Shown: positions 26,070-33,590 of the stretch, piece by piece
Layout of the letters: each line of letters opens with the position of its first letter
Position numbering within the stretch: position 1 is the first letter of the stretch
Source of the DNA: Amarobacter sp964507025
GTDB taxonomy: Bacteria; Chloroflexota; Dehalococcoidia; Tepidiformales; Tepidiformaceae
Reading direction: 5' to 3'
Length of the DNA: 64,000 bases
Assembly: GCA_964507025.1 (NCBI GenBank)
Contig: CAZDOK010000001.1
Coordinates: 248,001-312,000, forward strand
Translations under genes and position numbers: made by a program
Notes under the pieces: generated by a model
Database searches by the model: none
What the model was told of the DNA's origin: nothing
What the model saw: the letters and a program-made list of their open reading frames with translations, nothing else

Positions 26070-26552
26070 CTACTGGTCCACGGCGCGTTCGGTCTGGACG
26101 CCCACGCTGGTGGCGGTGACGCAGAGGACGCCGTCCTGGTTGCGGTATTCGGTGATGCTCTCGGAGAAGAGCAGTTTGCCGCCGCGGCGGCCTTCCTTCT
26201 CCCAGCGGTTGCCAGGGCGGCTCGTGACGGTCAGGGTGTCACCGACGTGGATCGGGTGGTGGTATTCGTAGTGCTGCTCCGCGTGCAACCCGCGGCCGAG
26301 CCCGCCGCCACCGCCGCCGCCTTCGGGGCGCTGGGGCGCGGGGTCCTTTCGTGGCCGCGTCAGGTCCAGCGGGTAGTTCGGCTGCCAGTGGGCGCTGCAC
26401 TGCACGAACGTCGGCGGGACGACGATGCCACCAACAGCCTTCGTCGCCGGGTCGTTCGGGTCCGAGTACTCGGGCCGGATATCGAGGACCGACCGCGCGA
26501 ACAGCATCACCTGTGTGCGGTCGACCGGGAATTCATATCCCTCGTCTGCCAT
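26070..26552 (-). CDS. FAS1-like dehydratase / MaoC N-terminal-type partner
   Basis: A 160-residue protein of the HadA/FAS1-like dehydratase group: an N-terminal YEFPVDRTQVMLFARSVLD stretch, a VPPTFVQCSAHWQPNY segment, and GLHAEQHYEYHHPIHVGDTL, typical of the non-catalytic hot-dog half. A run of seven glycines with preceding Pro/Arg-rich loop replaces part of the central turn. It is expected to pair with the MaoC-like product just downstream. AGGAG stands six bases before the ATG. Confidence 0.8.
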   Translation of the reverse strand: MADEGYEFPVDRTQVMLFARSVLDIRPEYSDPNDPATKAVGGIVVPPTFVQCSAHWQPNYPLDLTRPRKDPAPQRPEGGGGGGGLGRGLHAEQHYEYHHPIHVGDTLTVTSRPGNRWEKEGRRGGKLLFSESITEYRNQDGVLCVTATSVGVQTERAVDQ

Positions 26553-26717
26553 GAGGTTCTCCTTTGAACTGGGAATCGCGCTGGCGATGGTACTGGAGCG
26601 TCCCTGACTCCGCCACAGACGGGACAGTGGGCGGTGAAGCGAGGCACTGGCGGAACGACTTCGCGCTGCGTGGGTTAACTTGCGGTGCCAGAGCCCGGGT
26701 TGAGTGCGATCGGGAGG

Positions 26718-27467
26718 CTAGCTCTTTGTCTCGTCTGCCAGTGTCGCGCCGGTGCGCGCCAGCCGCTCGCGGTTTCTCGCTACAAATTCGGCCCACCACG
26801 ACGGGAATTTCGACTCCAGCTTCTCGCCGGCCTTCCGCACGGCCAGGAGACGGTCCAGCTCGGCATCCACGGCCGCGCGCAGCTCGCCCATCGTGCCGTT
26901 GTTCTTGTACACCCAGTCGGCGCCCGGCGCTCGAACTTCCAACGGCACCATGCTGGCGAGGCGCTGGTTCGCCTCGGCCTCCGACATGCCACGCGTTTCA
27001 ATGAGGCGCTGTCGTGCAACGTCGTCATCCACGCCGATGAGCCACGTTTGGTCGCACCAGCGAGCGTACCCCGGCTCCATCAGGTTCACCGCTTCCATCA
27101 CGCAGATCTGGTCAGGTCCCAGCTCCGCCCGCCAGCGGTCGATTTCACCTTTGATGGCCTCGGTGATCGACCCCATGGCTCGTGTCAGCTTGTTCATCTC
27201 CTCCGGCTTGCCGAAGACCTTCGCGCCGAGGATCTTTCGATCGACATAACCATCAGCCCCGACTACTTCGCGGCCGAACGCTTCGACCACCCTGTCGAAG
27301 CCCGGAGTCCCCGGGTCGTACAGCTTGTGGACGAGCTTGTCCGCGTCGCAGTGGTGCGCCCCGCGCTCCACAAGGAGTTGTCCGACCGTCGACTTCCCGG
27401 CAGCAATCGTGCCCGCCAGGCCGATGACAAGGCAGGACTTAGGACTCAGGACTTCGGACTTAGTCAT
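26718..27467 (-). CDS. coaE: Dephospho-CoA kinase with repeat-derived N-terminus
   Basis: Phosphorylates dephospho-CoA, the last step of CoA synthesis. The P-loop reads VIGLAGTIAAGKSTVGQLL, and the lid/CoA regions (DADKLVHKLYDPG, RQRLIETRGMSEAEANQRL) are typical. The length of 249 residues includes a C-terminal extension. The first 12 residues (MTKSEVLSPKSC) are encoded by the heptamer array that bounds the neighbouring S23 cassette; ordinary CoaE would begin two or three residues before VIGLAG. The ATG overlaps the TGA of the S23 gene (ATGA), so translation may depend on that gene. Confidence 0.9.
   Translation of the reverse strand: MTKSEVLSPKSCLVIGLAGTIAAGKSTVGQLLVERGAHHCDADKLVHKLYDPGTPGFDRVVEAFGREVVGADGYVDRKILGAKVFGKPEEMNKLTRAMGSITEAIKGEIDRWRAELGPDQICVMEAVNLMEPGYARWCDQTWLIGVDDDVARQRLIETRGMSEAEANQRLASMVPLEVRAPGADWVYKNNGTMGELRAAVDAELDRLLAVRKAGEKLESKFPSWWAEFVARNRERLARTGATLADETKS
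27434..27461. repeat. Heptamer array, left end of S23 cassette
   Basis: Four head-to-tail heptamers on the plus strand: AGGACTT, AGGACTC, AGGACTT, CGGACTT, followed by AGTCATT. The array encodes the coaE N-terminus on the minus strand. It is in inverted orientation to the right-end copy at 27883-27899. Confidence 0.75.
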
Positions 27468-27853
27468 TTCTTCCCTCGCTGTTCATCTCGCTGCTTTTCA
27501 ACTGCCTTTCGAAGGCCGGCGACGATACGCGTGACCTCCTCGGCGATCGACTGCAGACGCGTACCTTCGTCCGGGCTGATGTAGCGCACATCCATCGCGA
27601 CATAGAGATGTGATCGGACCTCCGCGCATGATGCCTTGGCCACCGATAGGAACTGGTGGAATTCGGCCCGATTTCCTCGTTCGAACCCCTCGGCGATATT
27701 CGCCATGATCGAAACGCTGGCGCGTTGGATCTGCCCTGCGAGGCCGTAGTCACGGGCGAACTTCCCTTCTGCTGTCACAAGGTAGACCTCGCGGGTGAGT
27801 TCCCGCGCCTTCTGCCATGCGACCAGTTCCTCAAATCGTTGGATGGTCGGCAT
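27464..27853 (-). CDS. Four-helix-bundle protein (S23/23S rRNA-intervening-sequence protein family)
   Basis: A 129-residue all-helical protein. The family signature is plain: FEELVAWQKARELTREVY, GLAGQIQRASVSIMANIAEG and a final EVRSHLYVAMDVRYIS block. Members were first found in intervening sequences of 23S rRNA genes and are related to the Avd accessory protein of diversity-generating retroelements; the function of solitary copies is unknown. Here it is not in an rRNA gene. The start ATG 27853 has GGGAGGAAGGG immediately upstream. The TGA overlaps the coaE ATG. Confidence 0.88.
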   Translation of the reverse strand: MPTIQRFEELVAWQKARELTREVYLVTAEGKFARDYGLAGQIQRASVSIMANIAEGFERGNRAEFHQFLSVAKASCAEVRSHLYVAMDVRYISPDEGTRLQSIAEEVTRIVAGLRKAVEKQRDEQRGKK

Positions 27854-27882
27854 CCCTTCCTCCCGGACCGAGATGCCGGCCA

Positions 27883-27899
27883 TCCTAAGTCCTGAGCCC
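27883..27899. repeat. Heptamer array, right end of S23 cassette
   Basis: Plus strand CCTAAGT CCTGAGC CC, the reverse complement of the left-end heptamer type. It lies just upstream of the S23 gene and 17 bases from the end of the thiolase-like gene. Confidence 0.7.
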
Positions 27900-27916
27900 T
27901 CTTGGCTCCGCCCTTA

Positions 27917-29065
27917 CTAGGGCCGCTCGTTCGACATGATGATCGTGCCGCTTGCCGCGAACATCCCGCCAACGCCGTGGGCGACGCTGATCTTCGCGCC
28001 TTCGACCTGTGCCGGCGCGGTCCCGCGCATCTGCCGCACGCTCTCCTGGAGCGCGTACATGCCGTACATGCCGGAGTGGGTGTAGCTGAGGCCCCCACCG
28101 TTGGTGTTCAATGGCAGCTTGCCGCCGGGCCTGGTGTTGCCGTCCCAGATGAACTGGGCAGCCTCGCCCCGGCCGACAAAACCCAGGTCCTCGAGTCCGT
28201 ACAGCGGCAGGTGCGCGAACGCGTCGTAAATCATCAGGTGGTCCACGTCGTCACGGCTGATGCCCGCCTCGGCGAACGCCGTCGGGCCTGCCACGCTGAA
28301 CGCTCGCGACGAGGTGAAGTCCTCCATCTGGCTCACCATTGGCGTCTCCACCGATTCGCCCGTGCCCAGGATGTAGACCGGCTTCGTCGGGAAGTCCTTC
28401 GCCCGGTCGGCAGAGGTCAGGATGAGCGCGCCGCCCCCGTCGGTGACGAGGCAGCACATGAACAGCCGGAACGGGTAAGCGATCATCCGCGAGTTCAGGA
28501 CATCCTCGACGGTGATCGGATCCTTCATCATCGCGTTCGGGTTCTTCGCGGCGTACTCGCGCTGCACCACGGCGACCATGGCGAGCTGCTCCTCGGTGAT
28601 GCCGTACTTCTTCATGTACCGCATTACCGGCACGGTGAACATGGTGGGCGCACCCGTCGGCCCTGCCCACTGCTCGAACTGCATGTTCAAGCCCTGGCGG
28701 CCGCCGGGGAACCCGCCGCGGCCGATGCCCGACTTGCCGCTTTCACCGTGGGTGACGAGCACGGTCGTGCACAGACCCGACTCGATGGCCGCCACGGCGT
28801 GGCGGACATGGATCATGAACGAGCAACCGCCGACCGAGGTGCCGTCGACATACTTCGGCGTGATCCCGAGGTAGTAGGCGACCTCTGTCGGGCTTGCGCC
28901 GGCGCAGGCAACACCGTCGATGTCGGAAGGCTTAAGACCGGTCTCCTTCATCGCCCGAATGGCCGACTCCGCATGCAGGCCGAGCTGCGAAAGCTCGGGA
29001 AACACGCCCAGCGGGCTCACCATCTCTGCCGCGCCGACAATGGCGACACTTCCTGGCTTCACCAC
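27917..29065 (-). CDS. Thiolase-like protein (lipid-transfer/Ltp2-type), nucleophile Cys absent
   Basis: A 382-residue thiolase-fold protein. Where classical thiolases carry the nucleophilic Cys it has PKYVDGTSVGGCSFMIHV, a pattern of the Ltp2-like branch lacking the cysteine at the standard place. The C-terminal NTNGGGLSYTHSGMYGMY replaces the usual GHPxG loop, and the end is VAHGVGGMFAASGTII. Ltp2 relatives catalyse retro-aldol cleavage of side-chain CoA esters together with a DUF35 protein, which is encoded just upstream here. The GTG at 29065 follows GGGGGG by eight bases. Confidence 0.85.
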   Translation of the reverse strand: MVKPGSVAIVGAAEMVSPLGVFPELSQLGLHAESAIRAMKETGLKPSDIDGVACAGASPTEVAYYLGITPKYVDGTSVGGCSFMIHVRHAVAAIESGLCTTVLVTHGESGKSGIGRGGFPGGRQGLNMQFEQWAGPTGAPTMFTVPVMRYMKKYGITEEQLAMVAVVQREYAAKNPNAMMKDPITVEDVLNSRMIAYPFRLFMCCLVTDGGGALILTSADRAKDFPTKPVYILGTGESVETPMVSQMEDFTSSRAFSVAGPTAFAEAGISRDDVDHLMIYDAFAHLPLYGLEDLGFVGRGEAAQFIWDGNTRPGGKLPLNTNGGGLSYTHSGMYGMYALQESVRQMRGTAPAQVEGAKISVAHGVGGMFAASGTIIMSNERP

Positions 29066-29069
29066 TGGA

Positions 29070-29465
29070 CTAACCCCCCTTCGCCGGCCGCCAGAGCGGC
29101 AGCGTGATCTCGTCGTTGACCTTGTGGAAGACCACCTCGACGGGCATGTCGAGCTGCAACGCTTCGGGGGTTTGTGGACAGTCGACGATGTTGGTCATCA
29201 TCCGCACGCCTTCGTCCAACTCCACAACGGCGATGGAGAACGGGGCCTGGTAGCCTGGCGGCGGACGGTGACTGATCACGTAGGTCGAGAGCTTGCCCCG
29301 GCCGCTGGCCTGGAACCACTCGACTTCCGCAAACGGGTCGCGCGGATCGAACGGACGCGGGGGAAAGTACGCCTTCCCCGTTGCCTTGTTGCGCTGAATC
29401 ATCAGCTTCCCCTCTTTAAGCCCGTCCCAATACGGTTTGGTTTCGGGCGTGGCCTGGGGGACCAT
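29070..29465 (-). CDS. DUF35 OB-fold protein without zinc-ribbon cysteines
   Basis: A 131-residue DUF35 protein. It begins with the typical MVPQATPETKPYWDGLKEGK, then RNKATGKAYFPPRPFDP, where most family members have two Cys pairs; none of those cysteines is present. The OB-fold part (LSTYVISHRPPPGYQAPFSIAV cut to its core) and the YQAPF motif are kept. The start was set at the ATG 29465, where family sequence begins, rather than further upstream. It is four bases ahead of the thiolase-like gene and should form a complex with it. Confidence 0.8.
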   Translation of the reverse strand: MVPQATPETKPYWDGLKEGKLMIQRNKATGKAYFPPRPFDPRDPFAEVEWFQASGRGKLSTYVISHRPPPGYQAPFSIAVVELDEGVRMMTNIVDCPQTPEALQLDMPVEVVFHKVNDEITLPLWRPAKGG

Positions 29466-29597
29466 CCTGGAATAGTCGTGCAAAGCGTCCTGCCTTTGTG
29501 CTGGAGTCCGGCCCGCATGGGTTACCGGCTCCGAATATGCAATCCAATATCTACCGTGCGCGTGAAGGTTGGGCAAGTTTGGGCAGGCGTCCCGGGC

Positions 29598-31559
29598 TTA
29601 ACCCTGCTGGTACAGCACCTCGCGCAGGTTAACCGCGAAGTTCGAGCCATCCATCCGCATGTGCCGCGGGTTGAAGCCTTCCGCATGGATCGCGAGCCGT
29701 AGGTCGGCCGGCTGAAGGTCCGCCGGGACCGAAATCCCCGCCACCCCGTTCGGGTCGGTAACCACCCGCGCGACCTTGCCGTCCCGATGGTCGGAGACCA
29801 GGAGTTCGGCACCCGCGACCGGAGGGTTCTCGCCCGACGGTCCGGCATCGTTATCGAGCACGACCACCTGCGCTGTGCGACCGTCCCGCTGCACCACGAC
29901 TTCGACGCGAAGGTCGCGCAGGTAGATGAGCGGCTCGGTGGTAACTGCCGCCATCCCATCGCGCTGAGGGATGCGCGCAGGGTTGGCGCGGAGCGAGACA
30001 TCCTGCGTCGCCATGCCGTGATCTGTGGTTACCACAAACAGCGTTGATGTCAGAAGCCCGCGCCCCTCCAGCGTGCGCAGCACATGCCCGATGCGGACAT
30101 CCGTCTCGTCGAGGGCCTCCCGGGCACCTTCATGGTGTGGCCCGTAGTCGTGCGCAGACGAATCGGGCTGAGCGAACTCGTGATAGACGAACACTGGAAC
30201 CGGGTGCGATTCATCGAGGAAGAGCTGGCGAGCCTGGGCCAGCGCCCGGTTATCGATCTGGCCCTGGAGCCTGTGTCCGTCCTCCTCCAGCTCGTTGAAC
30301 CAGCGGGGGCTGATCTCGTGCTCGGTCTCCTTCGTAAGGGCGATCAGCTGGCCGCGATCGCCCACGAGCCGCCGCTCGAGCGAGGCATGGTCGGCGCCGC
30401 GCGTACACGGCTCGTTAATCGAGGCCGTGAACGCCCCGGCCATCCCCTCCCAGTCCCCGTAGACCCGATGGAACGCCTCGTAGAGCGTCTCGACGCCCGG
30501 GCCGAGAAAGCGGGCCGTGTCGAACTGCTGGCCCTGGGGCGACACCGTCTCGCGTGTCGCCCGCAGGTAGTAGCTCGGGTTCACGATATCGTGGTGGCCG
30601 CACCACGAACCGGTGCCGATCGTGTTGTGGCTCGGCCAGGTGATGCTCGGGAAGGTCGTGGTGCTCCCGTGCCCCAGCATCACCCCGTTGGCGATGAGCC
30701 GGCGCAGGTTTGGAATCGCATTGGGCTCGGACTCGAGCCGGTGGAGCAGCTCCGGGTGAGATTGGCCATCAAGCAGCATGATGTACACGCGCTCAGGCTT
30801 GCCGGATCCCTGGTCGAGCACCTCATCCAGTACGCGCCCATCCTGCCGGGCGAGGTAGACATCCGCCGCAACGCCTCGCTCGCTGCTCGTGCGACCGGTC
30901 TCGTCCCTTCCGTCGATGAGCGGGAAGCCCATGACCTTCGCGATGGTCGGCGCGATGTCCACCTGCCGCGCCGGCGCATCCACCACCTGGCCGCGCTTCA
31001 CCCCGGCCCCCGAAAACACCAGGGGCGAACGCGACTGGATGACATCGAGTGCCCCGTGCTGCCCCGGCTGCCGGCCGTAGGCGTAGCTCTTCGGGTTGAC
31101 CACCAGGTCCGGAGCGTTCGGGCTATCGAACAGTTGTGAGATCCGCTCGTATGCGTGGGGATAGGTCAGTTTCCCAGGCTCCACAAACGCCCGTTGAATG
31201 TCGTCCGGGTTCCCGGCCGCTGCGAGCTCTTCAGCAAGCGTGCTGAGCGCACTATGGTCCTGCCGCTCGATCGGATTCTCGCCCAGGACCTCGACCACCT
31301 CGTATTGGTAGCCGCGCGGCCCGTATCTCCGCACCCACCGGACCATCCCGCGAAGCGCCCATGCCTCGTAGCTCCAGCTCCCATCTCTCGCGTGCCGGGT
31401 CGTGGCCACGAAGTCGGTCCAGGCCTTGCCATCGTCGCTTGTGAGGAGCTTGTGGATGGCAAGGTTCCCCGATTCCTCCTGGTGGTGGTCGAGTCCTTGC
31501 CCGCCCGGGCGTTCGGGGCCGATGCGGTCGGTCGAAGGGGTGCTCATTGCTGTGGTCAC
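29598..31559 (-). CDS. Alkaline-phosphatase-superfamily hydrolase with permuted core
   Basis: A 653-residue protein. The middle holds the normal N-terminal core of a nucleotide pyrophosphatase/phosphodiesterase: metal Asp in VYIMLLDGQSHPEL (about 264), nucleophile Thr in TTTFPSITWPSHN (about 307), then the metal pair in EFAQPDSSAHDYGP and TTDHGM. The final metal His, normally C-terminal, is instead found upstream in RQPGQHGALDV (about 168), with RQVDIAPTIAKVMG (about 198-211) after it. The C-terminus is a carboxypeptidase-regulatory-like beta domain. No signal peptide was seen. The GTG at 31559 has GGAGG five bases upstream; TAGCAT at 31593-31588 may be the -10. Confidence 0.8.
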   Translation of the reverse strand: MTTAMSTPSTDRIGPERPGGQGLDHHQEESGNLAIHKLLTSDDGKAWTDFVATTRHARDGSWSYEAWALRGMVRWVRRYGPRGYQYEVVEVLGENPIERQDHSALSTLAEELAAAGNPDDIQRAFVEPGKLTYPHAYERISQLFDSPNAPDLVVNPKSYAYGRQPGQHGALDVIQSRSPLVFSGAGVKRGQVVDAPARQVDIAPTIAKVMGFPLIDGRDETGRTSSERGVAADVYLARQDGRVLDEVLDQGSGKPERVYIMLLDGQSHPELLHRLESEPNAIPNLRRLIANGVMLGHGSTTTFPSITWPSHNTIGTGSWCGHHDIVNPSYYLRATRETVSPQGQQFDTARFLGPGVETLYEAFHRVYGDWEGMAGAFTASINEPCTRGADHASLERRLVGDRGQLIALTKETEHEISPRWFNELEEDGHRLQGQIDNRALAQARQLFLDESHPVPVFVYHEFAQPDSSAHDYGPHHEGAREALDETDVRIGHVLRTLEGRGLLTSTLFVVTTDHGMATQDVSLRANPARIPQRDGMAAVTTEPLIYLRDLRVEVVVQRDGRTAQVVVLDNDAGPSGENPPVAGAELLVSDHRDGKVARVVTDPNGVAGISVPADLQPADLRLAIHAEGFNPRHMRMDGSNFAVNLREVLYQQG

Positions 31560-31626
31560 ACGGTCCTCCCGGCTGTGGTTGCGGAATGCTACCACCCGGC
31601 CGCGCGAGCCACGGCCGCCGCACCGA

Positions 31627-32175
31627 TTACTGTCCGGGTTGCCAGCCGACGAATGGCTCCTCCGTCTCCACTTCCATGGCCCCGAGGAACTTCGCCGTCA
31701 TCATGTAGTACCCGACCAGCAGATTTATCCCGGCGGCAGCTGCGGGAGAGAAGTGCGCCCAGAGCGCGTTGTGCACCTCGGCGGGCGGATGGTCGCTCGC
31801 GACCAGCGCATCCACGTAGGCCAGCACGGCGCGCTCACGCTCCGAGAACAGGTCGCCAGCACGCCAGTGGTGGAGCGCCACGATGCGCTCATCGGTGAGC
31901 CCCGCCCGCCGGCCGATGCGCACATGCTGATGCCACTCATACGTACTGTGGTGAAGGATGGCCGTCCGGAGGATGGCCAGCTCGCGCGTCGCCACATCGA
32001 GGCCGCACTCGTTCCACAGTGCATTCCCCATGCGCAAGTACGCCCGCCAGACGAGTGGATTGTTCGCCATCGCCCGGAAGATGTTGGGGAGGACACCGTT
32101 CGTGGCATTCCGGTCCCAGACGTACTGCAGGTCTTCCGGGATGTCCGATCGCTCGGCGAAGGGAAGGCGGGCCAT
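31627..32175 (-). CDS. Carboxymuconolactone decarboxylase-family protein
   Basis: A 182-residue helical protein of the CMD/AhpD superfamily. The central block ATRELAILRTAILHHSTYEW with following HQHVRIGRRAGL matches the CMD branch; the redox CxxC of AhpD is not present, so peroxidase activity is unlikely. AGGAG precedes the ATG by six bases, and TATGCT at 32215-32210 is a likely -10 on the minus strand. It is divergent from the LLM oxidoreductase gene, 164 bases away. The substrate is unknown. Confidence 0.82.
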   Translation of the reverse strand: MARLPFAERSDIPEDLQYVWDRNATNGVLPNIFRAMANNPLVWRAYLRMGNALWNECGLDVATRELAILRTAILHHSTYEWHQHVRIGRRAGLTDERIVALHHWRAGDLFSERERAVLAYVDALVASDHPPAEVHNALWAHFSPAAAAGINLLVGYYMMTAKFLGAMEVETEEPFVGWQPGQ

Positions 32176-32339
32176 GTTCCACTCCTGTGCACGAAGGCAT
32201 TTGAGCCGAAGCATAGCTCTCCTGTGGCCGCCATGCGCCAGCGCATCTTCCGGTCGCTTGACCCCCTCGGTACCATGGCGCGCGTGCCCAGCGACGGCCG
32301 CTCCGTGCCGCTGCCCTTTCCATGACCGGGAGACGCACC

Positions 32340-33362
32340 ATGGCTGAAAAGAGGAAGTACTGGGGCACCGCTTCGCCGATGCCCGCACCCATGCTCGCCG
32401 CCCAGGCGAAGCAGCTCGAAGCGATGGGGCTGGAGGGCGTTTTCGCCCCCCAGGTCTATGGACCGCCCTTCATCCCGCTCGCGGTCGCAGCCGGCGCAAC
32501 CACCAGCCTCAAGCTTGCTTCTGGCATCGCCCTCGCGTTTGCCCGGAGCCCGTTCGAGACAGCCGTCGCCGCGATGGACATGGACACGGTCAGCGGCGGC
32601 CGCTTCGTCCTTGGCCTTGGTACAAGCGTCCGCTCGTGGAGCGAGGGCTTCTTTGGGATGCCCTACGGCAAGCCCGTGGAACACCTCCGCGAGGTCATCG
32701 AGATCGTTCGGCTCGTCGTCGGCAAGAGCCATACGGGAGAGCTCACGCGCTACGACGGAAAGTATCACCAGCTCGACTTCAGCGAATTTCAGCCACTCCG
32801 CACACCCCTGCGCACGCATATCCCCATCTGGGTGGCCGGGCTGCGTCAGCCGCTGCTCCGCCTCGGTGCGGAAGTTGCCGACGGGGTGATTGGCCATCCG
32901 ATCTGGTCAATCGAGTGGGCCACGACTCGCGTCATCGACGACATCGAGGCGGGTCTCAAGAAGGCCGGCCGGCAGCGTTCCGACCTGGAGTTCAATGCAT
33001 GGCTCTTCGTCGCACCAAACCACGACCGGCGGCAGGCCATCGAAGACGCCCGGGCGACCGTGGCGTTCTATGCCGGGGTTGAACAGTACGAGCCGTACTT
33101 CGCGGCGCATGGCTTTGGCAGCGAGGCCCGGGCCCTGCAGGAAGGGGTAAAGCGCGGTGACTACCTCAGCGTCAAGCACCTGGTCACCGATGAGATGGCT
33201 CAAACGTTCGTTGTGTGCGGCACTCCGGACGAGGTGAAGGCACGGGTGGAGAAGATCTGGGACGTGGTCGACTCCGTCTCGCTCATGCCGCCGGCCTATG
33301 CCCTGGCTCCTGAGCAGCTGATGGCATACGCGGCGACCACAGCGCAGCTGTTTTACGGGTAA
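32340..33362 (+). CDS. LLM-class F420-dependent oxidoreductase
   Basis: A 340-residue TIM-barrel flavin/F420 enzyme of the luciferase-like superfamily. Typical blocks are SGIALAFARSPFETAVAAMD, DTVSGGRFVLGLGTS (residues about 85-98), the insertion-region WVAGLRQPLLRLGAEVADG, and the late FVVCGTPDEVKARVE. The lack of FMN-specific features and the taxonomic setting favour coenzyme F420, by inference. GGGAG stands before the ATG and TACCAT (32271-32276) may be the -10. The substrate is not predictable. Confidence 0.85.
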   Translation: MAEKRKYWGTASPMPAPMLAAQAKQLEAMGLEGVFAPQVYGPPFIPLAVAAGATTSLKLASGIALAFARSPFETAVAAMDMDTVSGGRFVLGLGTSVRSWSEGFFGMPYGKPVEHLREVIEIVRLVVGKSHTGELTRYDGKYHQLDFSEFQPLRTPLRTHIPIWVAGLRQPLLRLGAEVADGVIGHPIWSIEWATTRVIDDIEAGLKKAGRQRSDLEFNAWLFVAPNHDRRQAIEDARATVAFYAGVEQYEPYFAAHGFGSEARALQEGVKRGDYLSVKHLVTDEMAQTFVVCGTPDEVKARVEKIWDVVDSVSLMPPAYALAPEQLMAYAATTAQLFYG

Positions 33363-33386
33363 CCGGGCATTCCGTCTGGGGTGGCG

Positions 33387-33590
33387 CTAGTCCTGGCCCA
33401 GGGGATGCGCGAGCATTGCGGTTCGCCATCTGCACAGAACGATGGTCGCGGCTGCGCACGCCCCGGTCAGTGCTGTCCCGGCCGCACCTCCACTGGCGCC
33501 TGCGGCTGCCCGCAAACCCAGCTCCAGCGCACACCAGACAGCCGCCGGCCATGCCAAGAGTTCGAAGGTGAAGTATGCCCGGCACCTCAT
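33387..33590 (-). CDS. Small two-helix membrane protein (67 aa)
   Basis: A short hydrophobic protein with two likely membrane helices (FTFELLAWPAAVWCALELGL and an Ala/Gly-rich second segment ending IVLCRW). The ATG overlaps the stop of the c-di-GMP gene (ATGA), so it is translationally coupled to it. No family is recognised. Two cysteines lie in or near the helices. Coupling and hydrophobicity are the main support. Confidence 0.5.
   Translation of the reverse strand: MRCRAYFTFELLAWPAAVWCALELGLRAAAGASGGAAGTALTGACAAATIVLCRWRTAMLAHPLGQD

Larger units (their letters stand above)
27434..27899 (-). mobile_element. Putative S23 four-helix-bundle cassette bounded by inverted repeats
   Basis: About 466 bases holding one gene and flanked by inverted heptamer arrays. 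The 17-base ends GGACTCAGGACTTCGGA (27442-27458) and, on the opposite strand, GGGCTCAGGACTTAGGA (27899-27883) match at 15 positions. No transposase is present inside. The unit separates the thiolase-like gene from coaE and supplies the coaE start codon. Mobility is inferred from the end structure only. Confidence 0.5.

Noticed and set aside
27464..27853. S23 gene as part of a 23S rRNA intervening sequence
   Set aside because: No rRNA sequence lies on either side; the neighbours are coaE and a thiolase-like gene.
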